Shown here: positions 7,702-15,810 of the stretch, in pieces
How the letters are laid out: every line of letters begins with the position of its first letter
Numbering within the stretch: position 1 is the first letter of the stretch
DNA from: a virus
Strand: one strand, 5' to 3'
Length of the DNA: 40,938 nucleotides
Virus record (IMG/VR): IMGVR_UViG_3300042294_002034
Span: 1 to 40,938 of that record
The notes under the pieces: model-generated
The model's input: only the letters and a program-made list of their open reading frames with translations
What the model was told of the DNA's origin: nothing
The model's database searches: none
Made by a program: the position numbers and the translations under genes

Positions 7702-9654
7702 TTATCTTGTTTCTGTCATTTTATACCGCATGTATCTTTCAGATAGATCTGCGGTTGTCTTTGCTGATTTCATAAATTTTGAAATATCTGACAAATCTTT
7801 TCCAGCTTTTGCAGCTTTTTGAAATGCGTCGTAATCAAATAGATCTTTAAACTCGGGTTCTTTAGCTGCGACACTGGTAGGTTCCAATGGTTTATCTACC
7901 ACGGTGTCCAATTTAGGTTGCTCTGGTTTTGGTGCGGCGTCCACTTTTGCAACAGATATTGTGGTATCTGGTGGTGGTTTAACAGGTGCTGATTGCACTG
8001 CTGCGGTAGTCGTAGTTGAAGGTTTAGCTGCAACATATTTGACATCTGACAATCCAGCTCTTGCTAAACCTGCATCAATGTAGTTTCCAACGTTGGGAGC
8101 TTTAGGATTTTTACGGTCGCGCCAATGAGTATTAATTGATCCGTCTTTTCTTATCGCCCCTGGGCCAGCATAATATGCTGCGTATACTTTTGCAGGATCG
8201 CCTTGATATTTTTGAAAGTAGTGTCCTATTAACGCATTACCAGCTTGCTTATTTTGTTCGGGATTTTTTATATCAAAGTCTTTGGGAATAATATTTTTTT
8301 CCTTCATCCATTGAAATGTGCCGGGCATGATTTGCATGGGTCCTCTAGCGCCTGCATAGTTAGGTCGATCAGTTTTGGCCTTACCATACTCACTTTCCAT
8401 GCCATATATACTACGCTGAATTGCTTTTAACTTTTCGGCCTGTTTACGTTCTTCATCGGTCTCTTCATATAGGAAATTTCTATATCTGTTTAACACACGA
8501 TTATAAGTTTCTAATATTTCATCAGATGAGAATTTTGTTCCTGGAGGATAAGGTTTGTTAGGTGGCGGTGTCTTTACCGGTTCATCTGTTTGTGGTTTTA
8601 CTATCTGCGCTGAACTATCTACATCATCTTGAGGTAGTTCGCTTTGATCGCTTTGACTTCTGGCGTCAGGCTTTGGTGGAGCTGGTGGAGTTTTATCAAC
8701 GGCTACGGCAGGGGGTCGATCAACTGCCTGATCTGTTTTAGTGTCTGTATCTGCTGGTTTTTCTTCTTCTGGCTTTTGTTCGTCTGGTTTGAAAAGTTCA
8801 TATGCACCATATCCAAGAGCTCCGGCTGTACCAGTTTTGACTGCTGCTCGACCATATGGACCTAGTATTGGCGTTTCTTTTTCGACTTTGCGTCTTTCTG
8901 CATCAAGTTTTTTAATATTGGCAATTTTTTCTTGATCTGTAGTTCCATATTTGTCAAGATTTTTTTGATCTTGTTTGCTTAACGGTTTTTCAGCAGGAGC
9001 TGGTGCAGCAGGTTGTGGTTGTTGATCGGCTTGTTTTTGTTGTTGACGCTCGGCTTCTCGCTGTCTAAGTTGTTGTAATTTTTCTTGTCTTTCTGCTTCT
9101 TTACTGGGTGGCCGCAATGTTGGTTCAACTTTTGCAGTAGTTTTTGGTTCAGGAAAAAGTCTATCTAGTATTTTTGCTACCCTAGGTTCAGTTATTGCTA
9201 CGGTTGGCTCTCCAGTTTGTTTTGCTTGTTGTTGTGCCTGTGCTATTAGTTTTTCCGTTGGGGTTTGTGGCTGTGGTGCTAGTGATGGCTTGTCTGCACT
9301 TGGTTCTCTAGGTGGCCGTCCTGCTGCTGCTCTTTGCTGTGCTATTATTCTAGCCGTTGCATCAACAGGATCTTTAACAGGACCTAACTCTTTTTCTCTT
9401 GCCTTGCCAGAAGCAATCTCTTTATCAATCCTTGGTGAGGTTTGGCTAGTTGGTTTACCAGGAACTCGCCATACTCGTGCGCCGCCGCCTCCGGCACCGC
9501 CAGGACCTTGACCGCCACCTAGTTCAGGTGACATAACAGGATCGCCTCTGTGAGGACTGGTTCTTCCTATGTCCCCTAAGGGATCCAAAGGATCAGCCTC
9601 CGCTAATTTCTTGCGGAGGCCTTCTTGTATTTGCAGGAGACTACGCTTGGGCAT
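7702..9654 (-). CDS. Virion-associated lytic transglycosylase (SLT domain)
   Basis: 650 residues. A soluble-lytic-transglycosylase domain lies at about 405-535, with catalytic E420 in IYGMESEYG, the GARGPMQIMPGTF motif (435-447) and YYAGPGAI (494-501). It cleaves peptidoglycan glycan strands. The flanks are long disordered regions: Gln/Ala/Pro-rich with a charged coiled coil near 185-210, and Pro-rich on both sides of the domain. A weakly hydrophobic stretch at 265-290 could insert in a membrane. The N-terminus ends in KKLAEADP, an LxE site after a short helix, so the protein may be packed in the head and ejected with DNA, as T7 gp16 is. It lies among other putative internal proteins. Confidence 0.85.
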   Translation of the reverse strand: MPKRSLLQIQEGLRKKLAEADPLDPLGDIGRTSPHRGDPVMSPELGGGQGPGGAGGGGARVWRVPGKPTSQTSPRIDKEIASGKAREKELGPVKDPVDATARIIAQQRAAAGRPPREPSADKPSLAPQPQTPTEKLIAQAQQQAKQTGEPTVAITEPRVAKILDRLFPEPKTTAKVEPTLRPPSKEAERQEKLQQLRQREAERQQQKQADQQPQPAAPAPAEKPLSKQDQKNLDKYGTTDQEKIANIKKLDAERRKVEKETPILGPYGRAAVKTGTAGALGYGAYELFKPDEQKPEEEKPADTDTKTDQAVDRPPAVAVDKTPPAPPKPDARSQSDQSELPQDDVDSSAQIVKPQTDEPVKTPPPNKPYPPGTKFSSDEILETYNRVLNRYRNFLYEETDEERKQAEKLKAIQRSIYGMESEYGKAKTDRPNYAGARGPMQIMPGTFQWMKEKNIIPKDFDIKNPEQNKQAGNALIGHYFQKYQGDPAKVYAAYYAGPGAIRKDGSINTHWRDRKNPKAPNVGNYIDAGLARAGLSDVKYVAAKPSTTTTAAVQSAPVKPPPDTTISVAKVDAAPKPEQPKLDTVVDKPLEPTSVAAKEPEFKDLFDYDAFQKAAKAGKDLSDISKFMKSAKTTADLSERYMRYKMTETR

Positions 9655-9655
9655 T

Positions 9656-10465
9656 TTAGTCTTTGGGCTTTTTAAAACTAAACTTAGCTCCGCCGCCGGT
9701 GCCCTTGGGACGACCTTTTTTCTTTTCTACTGGTTTGCCTTCGCCATCAGTATCCTCGTCATCATCTTTTTGTGCAGAACCGCCGTAGCGTGTACCAGCC
9801 TTCTTGCCTTCGCCGCCTTTGCTTTGTGGGCCTTTTTTCTTCTCAAGATACTTTTGCATCTCTTCCCAGCCTTCACGCATAGTGCTAACACCCTTACTAA
9901 CTTTTTCCATGTCGCCATCGCCATCAAGATCCGCTTCATCTTGACCTTGTGCTCTAGCTTTCATTAGATTACCAATGAACTTATTGCTCTCGTCCTTCTT
10001 GCCTTTCTTGGCACCAGCAATTTTATCGGCGTAGGTGATTTTGTCTTTAGGTTCAGCCAATGCAGCGAACTCTTTTTGTTTTGCTGATAACATGTCTTCG
10101 TTGTAGCTGCCTTCGTCCATCTTGTCATGCTTGGCACGAATCATGGCCATCTTCTCTTTGCTAGCCCTTTCTCTGCCGGCCTTCTGTAATGCCTTCATAC
10201 CTGTCTCGCCGTATTTCTTTTTGCCTAGGTATGCCTGTAGACCACTTTCTTCCATTGACTTTTTATGGTCATGAAACTTTTCGCTTAACTGTTTTTCGAC
10301 TTGCGCAACTGCTTCAGCAATCGTGCCTTTATGAGTCTGTTTTTCCTTCTTGCTTTCATTGTGCAGTTCCTTAACTGTCGTCATACTCTTACTTTCTGTA
10401 AGAGTTTTCTTTGGAGCCTCAAGGCTTTCAATTTTCTTTAGGATATCATAGATATTGTTGCTCAT
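9656..10465 (-). CDS. Lys-rich putative internal protein with AT-hook-like tail
   Basis: 269 residues, mostly charged and predicted disordered or helical. The segment AEPKDKITYADKIAGAKKG recurs in related phages. The C-terminus contains KKKGRPKGTGGG with GRPKG (251-255), which resembles an AT-hook minor-groove DNA-binding motif, next to a DDDEDTDGEG acidic patch. Overall it resembles a histone-H1-like DNA-condensing tail. The ATG overlaps the stop of the upstream gene (ATGA). A role in organising packaged DNA or the scaffold core is inferred from context. Confidence 0.6.
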   Translation of the reverse strand: MSNNIYDILKKIESLEAPKKTLTESKSMTTVKELHNESKKEKQTHKGTIAEAVAQVEKQLSEKFHDHKKSMEESGLQAYLGKKKYGETGMKALQKAGRERASKEKMAMIRAKHDKMDEGSYNEDMLSAKQKEFAALAEPKDKITYADKIAGAKKGKKDESNKFIGNLMKARAQGQDEADLDGDGDMEKVSKGVSTMREGWEEMQKYLEKKKGPQSKGGEGKKAGTRYGGSAQKDDDEDTDGEGKPVEKKKGRPKGTGGGAKFSFKKPKD

Positions 10466-11091
10466 TTGTTCTTTCCTTTTGTGGGTGGTAATTTGTTTTG
10501 TTGGCTTCCTACTGGGCTCTTGGTACCTTGAGGTAGTTGATTAGTTGTAGCTGCCGGCTTGGTTCTTTCTGAACTTCTCATACTCACTAAGTCGGCATCT
10601 GATTCTAATGCAACCATTTTTGGACTTTGTTTTTCTAATTCTTTTAATAAACTATCTTTGCGCTTTTCTGCAACAAGTTCCTGTCCACCAGGCACATCTT
10701 GCAATTCGCTGTTTAATAACAATGAACCTTCGTGGTCTTTGCCATAGGCTTCAAACGCATCATTGTCGTCGGCCTGTTGCTTGCCATACACACAAACCCA
10801 CTCTGGATTAATGGCAGCTCGCTCAACAATAAGCTGTCTAATCTGTGTATTAATAGTGGGGTAAGCTACACTTGCTTCAAATTGCCAACACTCGCAAGCA
10901 CCCCACTTGGGAAACTCTCTGTGCTCTTGAATAGGCAAACTTTTGGCAGGTGTAACACTTACTAGCTCGTATGCATTTAGTGCATTTTTGATACGCTCCA
11001 TGATCTCGCCCTTGGGTTCGATCTTTGCGATCTTGATACGAAAATCATACGGTTGATTTCGTGCTGCAATATATTCGGTAAGACTTTTCAT
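10462..11091 (-). CDS. Conserved phage protein with targeting-like N-terminus
   Basis: 209 residues. It begins MKSLTEYIAARNQPYDFRIK, similar to the T4 targeting peptide MKTYQEFIAE but without a clear cleavage site nearby. Residues 15-120 look like a folded alpha/beta domain (RIKIAKIEPKGEIMERIKNA, then a stretch ending in PEWVCVYG). The last 70 residues are disordered and Lys/Pro/Gln-rich. I recognise it only as a conserved structural-type protein of environmental T4-like phages. A strong late element with the leader TATAAACAGGATG precedes it, so it heads the operon running to about 3.4 kb. Confidence 0.6.
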   Translation of the reverse strand: MKSLTEYIAARNQPYDFRIKIAKIEPKGEIMERIKNALNAYELVSVTPAKSLPIQEHREFPKWGACECWQFEASVAYPTINTQIRQLIVERAAINPEWVCVYGKQQADDNDAFEAYGKDHEGSLLLNSELQDVPGGQELVAEKRKDSLLKELEKQSPKMVALESDADLVSMRSSERTKPAATTNQLPQGTKSPVGSQQNKLPPTKGKNK

Positions 11092-11114
11092 AGGTGATCA
11101 TCCTGTTTATAGAG

Positions 11115-11121
11115 TATTTAT
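11115..11121 (-). promoter_or_regulatory. Late-promoter-like ATAAATA overlapping gp16 stop
   Basis: ATAAATACT on the minus strand; its TAA (11118-11120) is also the stop codon of gp16. The following leader, TATAAACAGGATG, closely resembles those before gp14 and gp19. Confidence 0.6.
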
Positions 11122-11600
11122 TTGTTTTTGTTCTTTTGGAGAATCTGGTTAAGTAGTTCGTTTCTATCTAGCACTACACCCTGGCCTGTAATGGGTTGAT
11201 CATCTGGATTGTCTTTTGACATCTGGTGATCTAATCTAGCCTTCTGGAGCTGTAGTTGTACCATACGGAGCTTTTTGTCCATTTTAGCTGTTTTGGCTGT
11301 AATAGCATGTCCTAGTAGTGTGCCTGCTGTTTGGAATACTACACCACCAAATCTAGGATCCATATTCATACCAAGATCGAGTAGATCCTGTGCGCTGGAT
11401 TTTGCTAATTCTGCTAATTCGTCAAGTTCCTGGTCGCTTGTTTCTAAATCTCGGACTGTAGGAAGTGCGATATCAATTTTATCAATAGCATCATCTACTT
11501 GTGCGATTACTTCTCGATTTTCCGCTATGGTTTGTAACACTTCAGAGTTGTCAGCTGATTCTGTTGAAGGGATATCTGGTAAGTCGAATAGTTCTGACAA
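11118..11600 (-). CDS. 16: Terminase small subunit gp16
   Basis: 160 residues, matching T4 gp16 (164) in size and layout: an acidic N-terminus (SELFDLPDIPSTES), a central long coiled coil containing DPRFGGVVFQTAGTLLGH and KMDKKLRMVQLQLQKARLDH, and a C-terminal tail. It would form a ring that recognises DNA and regulates gp17. No ATG is available. TTG at 11600 is the listed start, but an in-frame ATT at 11612 has a GGGG ribosome site at ideal spacing, inside the end of the HNH gene, and would add four residues. The HNH gene upstream may have replaced the original start region. Confidence 0.8.
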   Translation of the reverse strand: MSELFDLPDIPSTESADNSEVLQTIAENREVIAQVDDAIDKIDIALPTVRDLETSDQELDELAELAKSSAQDLLDLGMNMDPRFGGVVFQTAGTLLGHAITAKTAKMDKKLRMVQLQLQKARLDHQMSKDNPDDQPITGQGVVLDRNELLNQILQKNKNK

Positions 11601-11613
11601 TTTCTTAGTAATT

Positions 11614-12387
11614 TTATTTCCCCTTTTTTAAGTTATATGCGGCACGCCGGGCTGGCGACCATGGCTTTCCCCTATGAGCATCCCCATATTTCTTTTTTTC
11701 TTCAGGAGTCATATTATTTAAAATAGTTTTCTTTGACTGTGACATTTTATTTCTAGTTTCCTCCGAACGAACTATCCCGGTTAATTTTTTACTTATTTTG
11801 TCTTTTCTTTCGGCAGTCCACGATTCCGGAGAACTAAATGTTGTTTTGGCTAATTCTGATCTTTCTTCTGCAGACATCAATTTATACCGAAGTTTTACTG
11901 CGTTTGCGATTTTCGCTTTTGAGTCATCAGAATGTGTTTTTTCACCTTTTATTTTTGATTCTTTACCTCTAAATTTTGATACTCGTTTTTCAATAGTTTC
12001 TGCGGTTTGTTTAAGTCCCTTGTGTGACTGACTTAATTTTATCTTAGTTTCATCTGTGTGTTTTCTTTGTGTTTTATAAGCTTCAAAAACTCTGCTGTTA
12101 ATTTTATAATCTCTATTTTGATTTCCACTCTTACATATACACATCATATTATACGCAAACAACATTTTCTGTTTGTTTGCACCTGTTAACATTCTAGGTA
12201 GCAATGCATGGCATATATAGTGTTCTCGAGCGGTAAGATTAACTAAATTGTCTGCAGAATCATCGCCGCCAATTGATCTTGGAACAATATGATGCGTTTC
12301 GTGGTAAGCTAAGATATTTGTTTCTCTTGTTTTAGCATTATCTATTATAAAATAATACCAACGAGTATATTTGTTAGTAAGATACAT
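11614..12387 (-). CDS. HNH homing endonuclease with NUMOD3 repeats (copy 2)
   Basis: 257 residues, paralogous to the HNH gene upstream of gp17 (shared MYL, NKYT, WYY and IIDNAK start). HNH core: THHIVPRSIGG (31-41), NLVNL, and REHYICH with the third His. The C-terminal two-thirds hold NUMOD3-like DNA-binding repeats (HTDETKIKLSQSHKG, SEETRNKMSQSKK). It separates gp4 from gp16. An ATAAATA element sits five bases before the ATG, implying a transcript with almost no leader, while a second TAAATA lies at the gp4 stop. Its final codons supply the Shine-Dalgarno-like GGGG for gp16. Confidence 0.9.
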   Translation of the reverse strand: MYLTNKYTRWYYFIIDNAKTRETNILAYHETHHIVPRSIGGDDSADNLVNLTAREHYICHALLPRMLTGANKQKMLFAYNMMCICKSGNQNRDYKINSRVFEAYKTQRKHTDETKIKLSQSHKGLKQTAETIEKRVSKFRGKESKIKGEKTHSDDSKAKIANAVKLRYKLMSAEERSELAKTTFSSPESWTAERKDKISKKLTGIVRSEETRNKMSQSKKTILNNMTPEEKKKYGDAHRGKPWSPARRAAYNLKKGK

Positions 12388-12392
12388 GCATA

Positions 12393-12399
12393 TATTTAT
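12393..12399 (-). promoter_or_regulatory. Late-promoter-like ATAAATA abutting the HNH start
   Basis: ATAAATA on the minus strand with only TATGC before the ATG at 12387. With T4-like spacing, transcription would begin at the start codon, giving a leaderless mRNA. Confidence 0.45.
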
Positions 12400-12429
12400 G
12401 CAAATCTGCTATTTTTTTGGTCATGCTCG

Positions 12430-12435
12430 TATTTA
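12430..12435 (-). promoter_or_regulatory. Late-promoter-like TAAATA overlapping gp4 stop
   Basis: GGTAAATACGAGC on the minus strand; TAA (12433-12435) is the stop codon of gp4. It may be the ancestral promoter of gp16, now separated from it by the HNH gene. Confidence 0.45.
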
Positions 12436-12870
12436 CCGAGCTCGTTTGCCTTGATGAAACATATCTGATTCGGTTACTACTCTAAAACGCAATCCTTGAT
12501 CCTTGGCCCAGGCGTTGGCTGCTTGCCATTTATACATGTTAAGTACTGCCGCTGCTTGATCTCTAGGACTGTTACCTGCTGCTTCCAGTGTGGTTTGTTT
12601 ACCTGGTTTGATTTCTATCAATTCACCAATGCGTTCGCCGGCTTTGTTTTGATAGACTATTAAAAAATCTGGCACATATATCGTATTACGGTTGGTAAAT
12701 GGATTGCGATAAGGAATATGTACTGATTCACTGGCCCAATGAATTACTGCTGGGTTGTTATCGCAGAATCTCATAAAACTGTGTTCCCAACTGCTTCTGT
12801 AATGCGGAACTTTTTTTCCTACATATTTGTCAGGATTGAGAATTTCGTAAAATCCATTCGCATATTTCAT
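12433..12870 (-). CDS. 4: Head completion protein gp4-like (PD-(D/E)xK fold)
   Basis: 145 residues, close to T4 gp4 (150). The conserved start is HYRSSWEHSFMRFCDNNP, in which E29 is a likely active-site residue. The nuclease core VPDFLIVY (D68) and GELIEIKPGK (E86, K88) forms a PD-(D/E)xK signature. In T4, gp4 acts after packaging to finish the head before tail joining and is thought to trim or protect DNA ends. The start overlaps the preceding stop as TAATG. The nuclease-like motif is seen directly; the gp4 name rests on size, motif and neck/terminase context. Confidence 0.75.
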   Translation of the reverse strand: MKYANGFYEILNPDKYVGKKVPHYRSSWEHSFMRFCDNNPAVIHWASESVHIPYRNPFTNRNTIYVPDFLIVYQNKAGERIGELIEIKPGKQTTLEAAGNSPRDQAAAVLNMYKWQAANAWAKDQGLRFRVVTESDMFHQGKRAR

Positions 12871-13271
12871 TATGGTAGTATAGCTCTAGTAACATATTTG
12901 TTCTGAACAGGTTGATTAACAAGTCCTAAAAAACTTGTACCTTTACGTTCGTTGTTTAGAAAGTAAGCTGTATATGTATTCAAATCACCTAATGGAATTT
13001 TTTTGAATTCATCTAAAACTTTCATTGGATTAGATCCTAATTTTATTGCAGTATAAATTACTGCACTGGCCAATGCTCTAGCAGCTTCCTTTGTTTCTGC
13101 AATTTGCTCAAAGTGTGCAATAATAGCCGCATCAACATTAGAACTAACCTCAATTGGAAATTCAAAAAAATTATTAAAAAACTTGTCTGCGTCTGGTGGA
13201 TTTATAGCATTTGTATTAATTCCAGACAGATTAGTAGGATAAGGTGTCTCTGGGTAAGTTGTAGTGACCAT
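12870..13271 (-). CDS. Conserved T4-like structural-type protein
   Basis: 133 residues; I recognise it only as a conserved protein of environmental T4-like phages. The first 40 residues are irregular (PETPYPTNLSGINTNAINPP). The rest is helical, with AARALASAVIYTAIKLGSNP and LNTYTAYFLNNERKGTS, ending NKYVTRAILP. It sits between a tube-fold protein and gp4, with a TAATG junction to gp4, so a tail or neck role is likely. No catalytic motif is visible. Confidence 0.6.
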   Translation of the reverse strand: MVTTTYPETPYPTNLSGINTNAINPPDADKFFNNFFEFPIEVSSNVDAAIIAHFEQIAETKEAARALASAVIYTAIKLGSNPMKVLDEFKKIPLGDLNTYTAYFLNNERKGTSFLGLVNQPVQNKYVTRAILP

Positions 13272-13272
13272 G

Positions 13273-13458
13273 TTAATCCTTTGCTATTCTTTGATTAGAT
13301 GGTAAACGTGGTTGTTTTGTACCAAGATTTGAAATACCGGCCGATCCTAAATAAGTTTCAATGGTATCAAGATTTTTTTCAATTAATGCCATACTACTCT
13401 CGTCGCTGCCAACTCCAAATAATGTAGTTGTAAATATTTTACTGTTTGACTGTATCAT
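13273..13458 (-). CDS. Small conserved structural-operon protein
   Basis: 61 residues, unknown function. It contains IEKNLDTIETYLGSAGISNL and a basic C-terminus. The ATG overlaps the stop of the tube-like protein by four bases, and its stop lies just before the next ATG. The tight coupling supports it as a real gene and a possible minor tail component. Confidence 0.6.
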   Translation of the reverse strand: MIQSNSKIFTTTLFGVGSDESSMALIEKNLDTIETYLGSAGISNLGTKQPRLPSNQRIAKD

Positions 13459-15065
13459 AAGTTTATAGGATTTGTGGATGTTTGTCCGGTATAATTAGCC
13501 GAAGTAGGGGCATTTAAATTTGTTAGAGCTAATCTATTAGATACCTCAGCAGTGCTTGGAATCTGTAAATTATTCCATGGCGTGTTGCTTAATGCACTAG
13601 ATGCTTGTTGTACAACAGTGCTAGTGCCAGTCTGAAATGTCGTTGCAGAGTTTTGTAAATTAGTTGATAAAAATGCAGCAGATCTTCCAAACTGTTCTTG
13701 AAGTGTTTTTAAATTTTCAGCCGACGCCACTGACCTAATTTTGTCTGTAGCAGCTTGTGTAGCAGAGTTAAATTGATTTACAGGTATTGGTTGTGATGCT
13801 ATACCAATTAAGCTGTTCGATGGCCCTTTTGCAACAGATAGAATATGGTTAAGTCCACCTCCTGTGACCTGTTGAGACGAATTAGTAAATATTCCAGATA
13901 AATTTGACGCACCAGATACTCCAGGATTTCCTCTTAATGCAGACGTTATTCCAGTGATAGCTGTAGCTGCAGAAGTAATGTTGAATCCATTGCTAGATAC
14001 ACTGCCAAATCCAGCAGTGGTTTGCAGTGGTAATGATGACTGGAACGCAGGAGCTGTTTCGGTTCTATAAGGAATATATGTTTGGTTTAACGCACTACCT
14101 ACATTGCCTCCTCGTAGTGCATTTGTAAATCCTTGAATTAATTCGCCTTTAGCTAAATTTACAAAATCTATATTTTTGTTTGTTTGATATGCTCTAACAG
14201 CCTTAAATGCCGAGCTTCCCCAGCTTCCGTTGCCTCCATCTCTAATTATTTCGTCTAAAGCATTAACTACGCCACCTGGACCTAAAATTGTGTTTGTTCC
14301 TCCGCCGGCTACTGTAAGTGGACTAGGTGATTTATCATAATGTAAATCAGCGAATCCTCTGGCCACTCTAGCTGCACCACTGGCATACAACACTGTTTCA
14401 TAAGAAATAGTCATAACATTTTCTAAGGTGCCGTCTTGACCATTTTGGTGTGTACCGTGTCTGTACGATGTTATTACAGGATTAATACGTGTATATTCAC
14501 TAAATCTTTTTTGATGCAAACTATAGATTCTTATAGCCTGAATATACTGTGTGGAAATACTACTATCTTTTCTAGGACTGTATCCAAATTTGTTTAACAA
14601 GTTTCTTTGCCCAAGTATCTGTTTGGTATTTCTTAGATAAATTGGATTCAGAGAACCTGTAGCATCACCATAGTTATTGTCCATGTCTCTGTAATAATAA
14701 TTGTAATAGTCAAACCAAAGTTTTCTTACTATGTTAGCAGCATCGTCATGAAAGGTAATATTAATGTCTTCATATCTAACTTTGCTTTGTACAATAGAAG
14801 GTCTGTTATAATTATTAAATGTTTTTGTATCTACTCTAAATTTTGGAAGGTCTGCTGATTTAACTAACAGTCCTGCTTCAATTTGATTGCGTTGATTCAC
14901 TGAAGATAATTCTGGATTCAAATCAAAAAATACATGAAATAGCCAAGTATATTTTGGTGCCCTTTCATAATTGCTAGTGACAAAAAGTCTACTGGCGTGT
15001 GCATAATCTTTAATCGTGTCGCCAGTAGCAAGTTGTGTTAAAAAACCATCAAAAATATTAGCCAT
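13455..15065 (-). CDS. Second tail-tube-fold protein (gp19/gp48/gp54-like)
   Basis: 536 residues. The first 200 residues resemble a tail tube subunit: the segment INITFHDDAANIVRKLWFDY aligns in pattern with VQLRDDAGGNVSKLIGQQIQ of gp19, and APKYTWLFHVFFDLNPE and LENVMTISYETVLYASGAAR fit tube beta strands. The C-terminal 300 residues are Ala/Ser/Asn/Thr-rich and low complexity. T4 has tube-like proteins gp48 and gp54 that start the tube at the baseplate; this may be an equivalent or an environmental-phage paralogue. It follows a strong terminator and has its own CTAAATA element and AAAGAG ribosome site. Confidence 0.7.
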   Translation of the reverse strand: MANIFDGFLTQLATGDTIKDYAHASRLFVTSNYERAPKYTWLFHVFFDLNPELSSVNQRNQIEAGLLVKSADLPKFRVDTKTFNNYNRPSIVQSKVRYEDINITFHDDAANIVRKLWFDYYNYYYRDMDNNYGDATGSLNPIYLRNTKQILGQRNLLNKFGYSPRKDSSISTQYIQAIRIYSLHQKRFSEYTRINPVITSYRHGTHQNGQDGTLENVMTISYETVLYASGAARVARGFADLHYDKSPSPLTVAGGGTNTILGPGGVVNALDEIIRDGGNGSWGSSAFKAVRAYQTNKNIDFVNLAKGELIQGFTNALRGGNVGSALNQTYIPYRTETAPAFQSSLPLQTTAGFGSVSSNGFNITSAATAITGITSALRGNPGVSGASNLSGIFTNSSQQVTGGGLNHILSVAKGPSNSLIGIASQPIPVNQFNSATQAATDKIRSVASAENLKTLQEQFGRSAAFLSTNLQNSATTFQTGTSTVVQQASSALSNTPWNNLQIPSTAEVSNRLALTNLNAPTSANYTGQTSTNPINL

Positions 15066-15081
15066 ATTAACTCTTTTATAT

Positions 15082-15088
15082 TATTTAG
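15082..15088 (-). promoter_or_regulatory. Late-promoter-like CTAAATA before tube-like gene
   Basis: CTAAATA on the minus strand, 16 bases upstream of the ATG at 15065, directly after the terminator, so the downstream cluster restarts here. Confidence 0.55.
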
Positions 15089-15090
15089 TT

Positions 15091-15120
15091 CAAAAAAAAG
15101 CCCGGAATATTCCGGGCTTG
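15091..15120 (-). terminator. Intrinsic terminator after gp19
   Basis: A perfect 22-base palindrome (15098-15119, AAGCCCGGAAT and its complement) is followed on the minus strand by a run of eight T (15092-15099, partly within the stem). It ends transcripts from gp19 and is T-rich only in the minus direction. Confidence 0.85.
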
Positions 15121-15137
15121 TCAAAACATTACAAAAA

Positions 15138-15785
15138 TTATAGCGTAATAGTACCAGGATTTGCTAATGTAGCAGCTCTTCTTCCTACCAGGCTACCAAT
15201 TCCTGAACCAATTGGAGATTGCACAGCATTGTCATACATTATGGTTAATGCTATTGTAGCTGCCTCACTGGTAGCGTAGGCCATTTCACCATAATTCACC
15301 TGTGAAATTAAAGCTCCATTAAGTTCCCATGTCTCTAATACACCAGAAGTATTAGTAGGACTAAATGCTCCATTACCACCATCAAGCATTTCAAATTTAA
15401 GTGTAAACTTATAATCAATTCCTGCTGCTGCCGAGCTTTGTTCTACAAAATCAAATTGTTTCTGAATCTGTTGCCCAATTAATTTACTTACATTGCCACC
15501 GGCATCGTCGCGTAATTGAACATTCACTGGCTCCCAAGTTGGTTTGCCTACTAAATTAACTTTAGAGTTGTAAACATCAATAGTGAATGGGTTCATGTTC
15601 AAATTTGGTCGGCTAATACTATCAACCTGTTTGGTCAGTTCGACGAGATTGGAACCAGACAAACCAAAATTTTCAAATATCGCACGAAAGCGATATTTTA
15701 ATTTTGGCATCAATAAACCTTGTGTGGTAGCACTTTGGTTTGATGCCAACGGAACTGTAAAATTTTTTAACGAGGCAATTGCCAT
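15138..15785 (-). CDS. 19: Tail tube protein gp19
   Basis: 215 residues. This is the major tail tube subunit, whose stacked hexamers form the inner tube of the contractile tail. The typical tube pattern is visible: PKLKYRFRAIFENFG, VDSISRPNLNMNPFTIDVYN, KPTWEPVNVQLRDDAGG, and LETWELNGALISQVNYGEMA followed by a strand IALTIMYDNAV. T4 gp19 is 163 residues, so this has a modest extension. It has its own late element and a strong AGGAGA ribosome site, and is bounded by a terminator, as expected of a very abundant protein made from its own transcript. Confidence 0.93.
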   Translation of the reverse strand: MAIASLKNFTVPLASNQSATTQGLLMPKLKYRFRAIFENFGLSGSNLVELTKQVDSISRPNLNMNPFTIDVYNSKVNLVGKPTWEPVNVQLRDDAGGNVSKLIGQQIQKQFDFVEQSSAAAGIDYKFTLKFEMLDGGNGAFSPTNTSGVLETWELNGALISQVNYGEMAYATSEAATIALTIMYDNAVQSPIGSGIGSLVGRRAATLANPGTITL

Positions 15786-15804
15786 TTTATTCTCCTGTTA
15801 TAGG

Positions 15805-15810
15805 TATTTA
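15805..15810 (-). promoter_or_regulatory. Late promoter of gp19 (TAAATA)
   Basis: TAAATACCTATAACAGGAG on the minus strand, with the ribosome site AGGAGA close to the ATG at 15785. The leader closely matches that of gp14. Confidence 0.6.
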
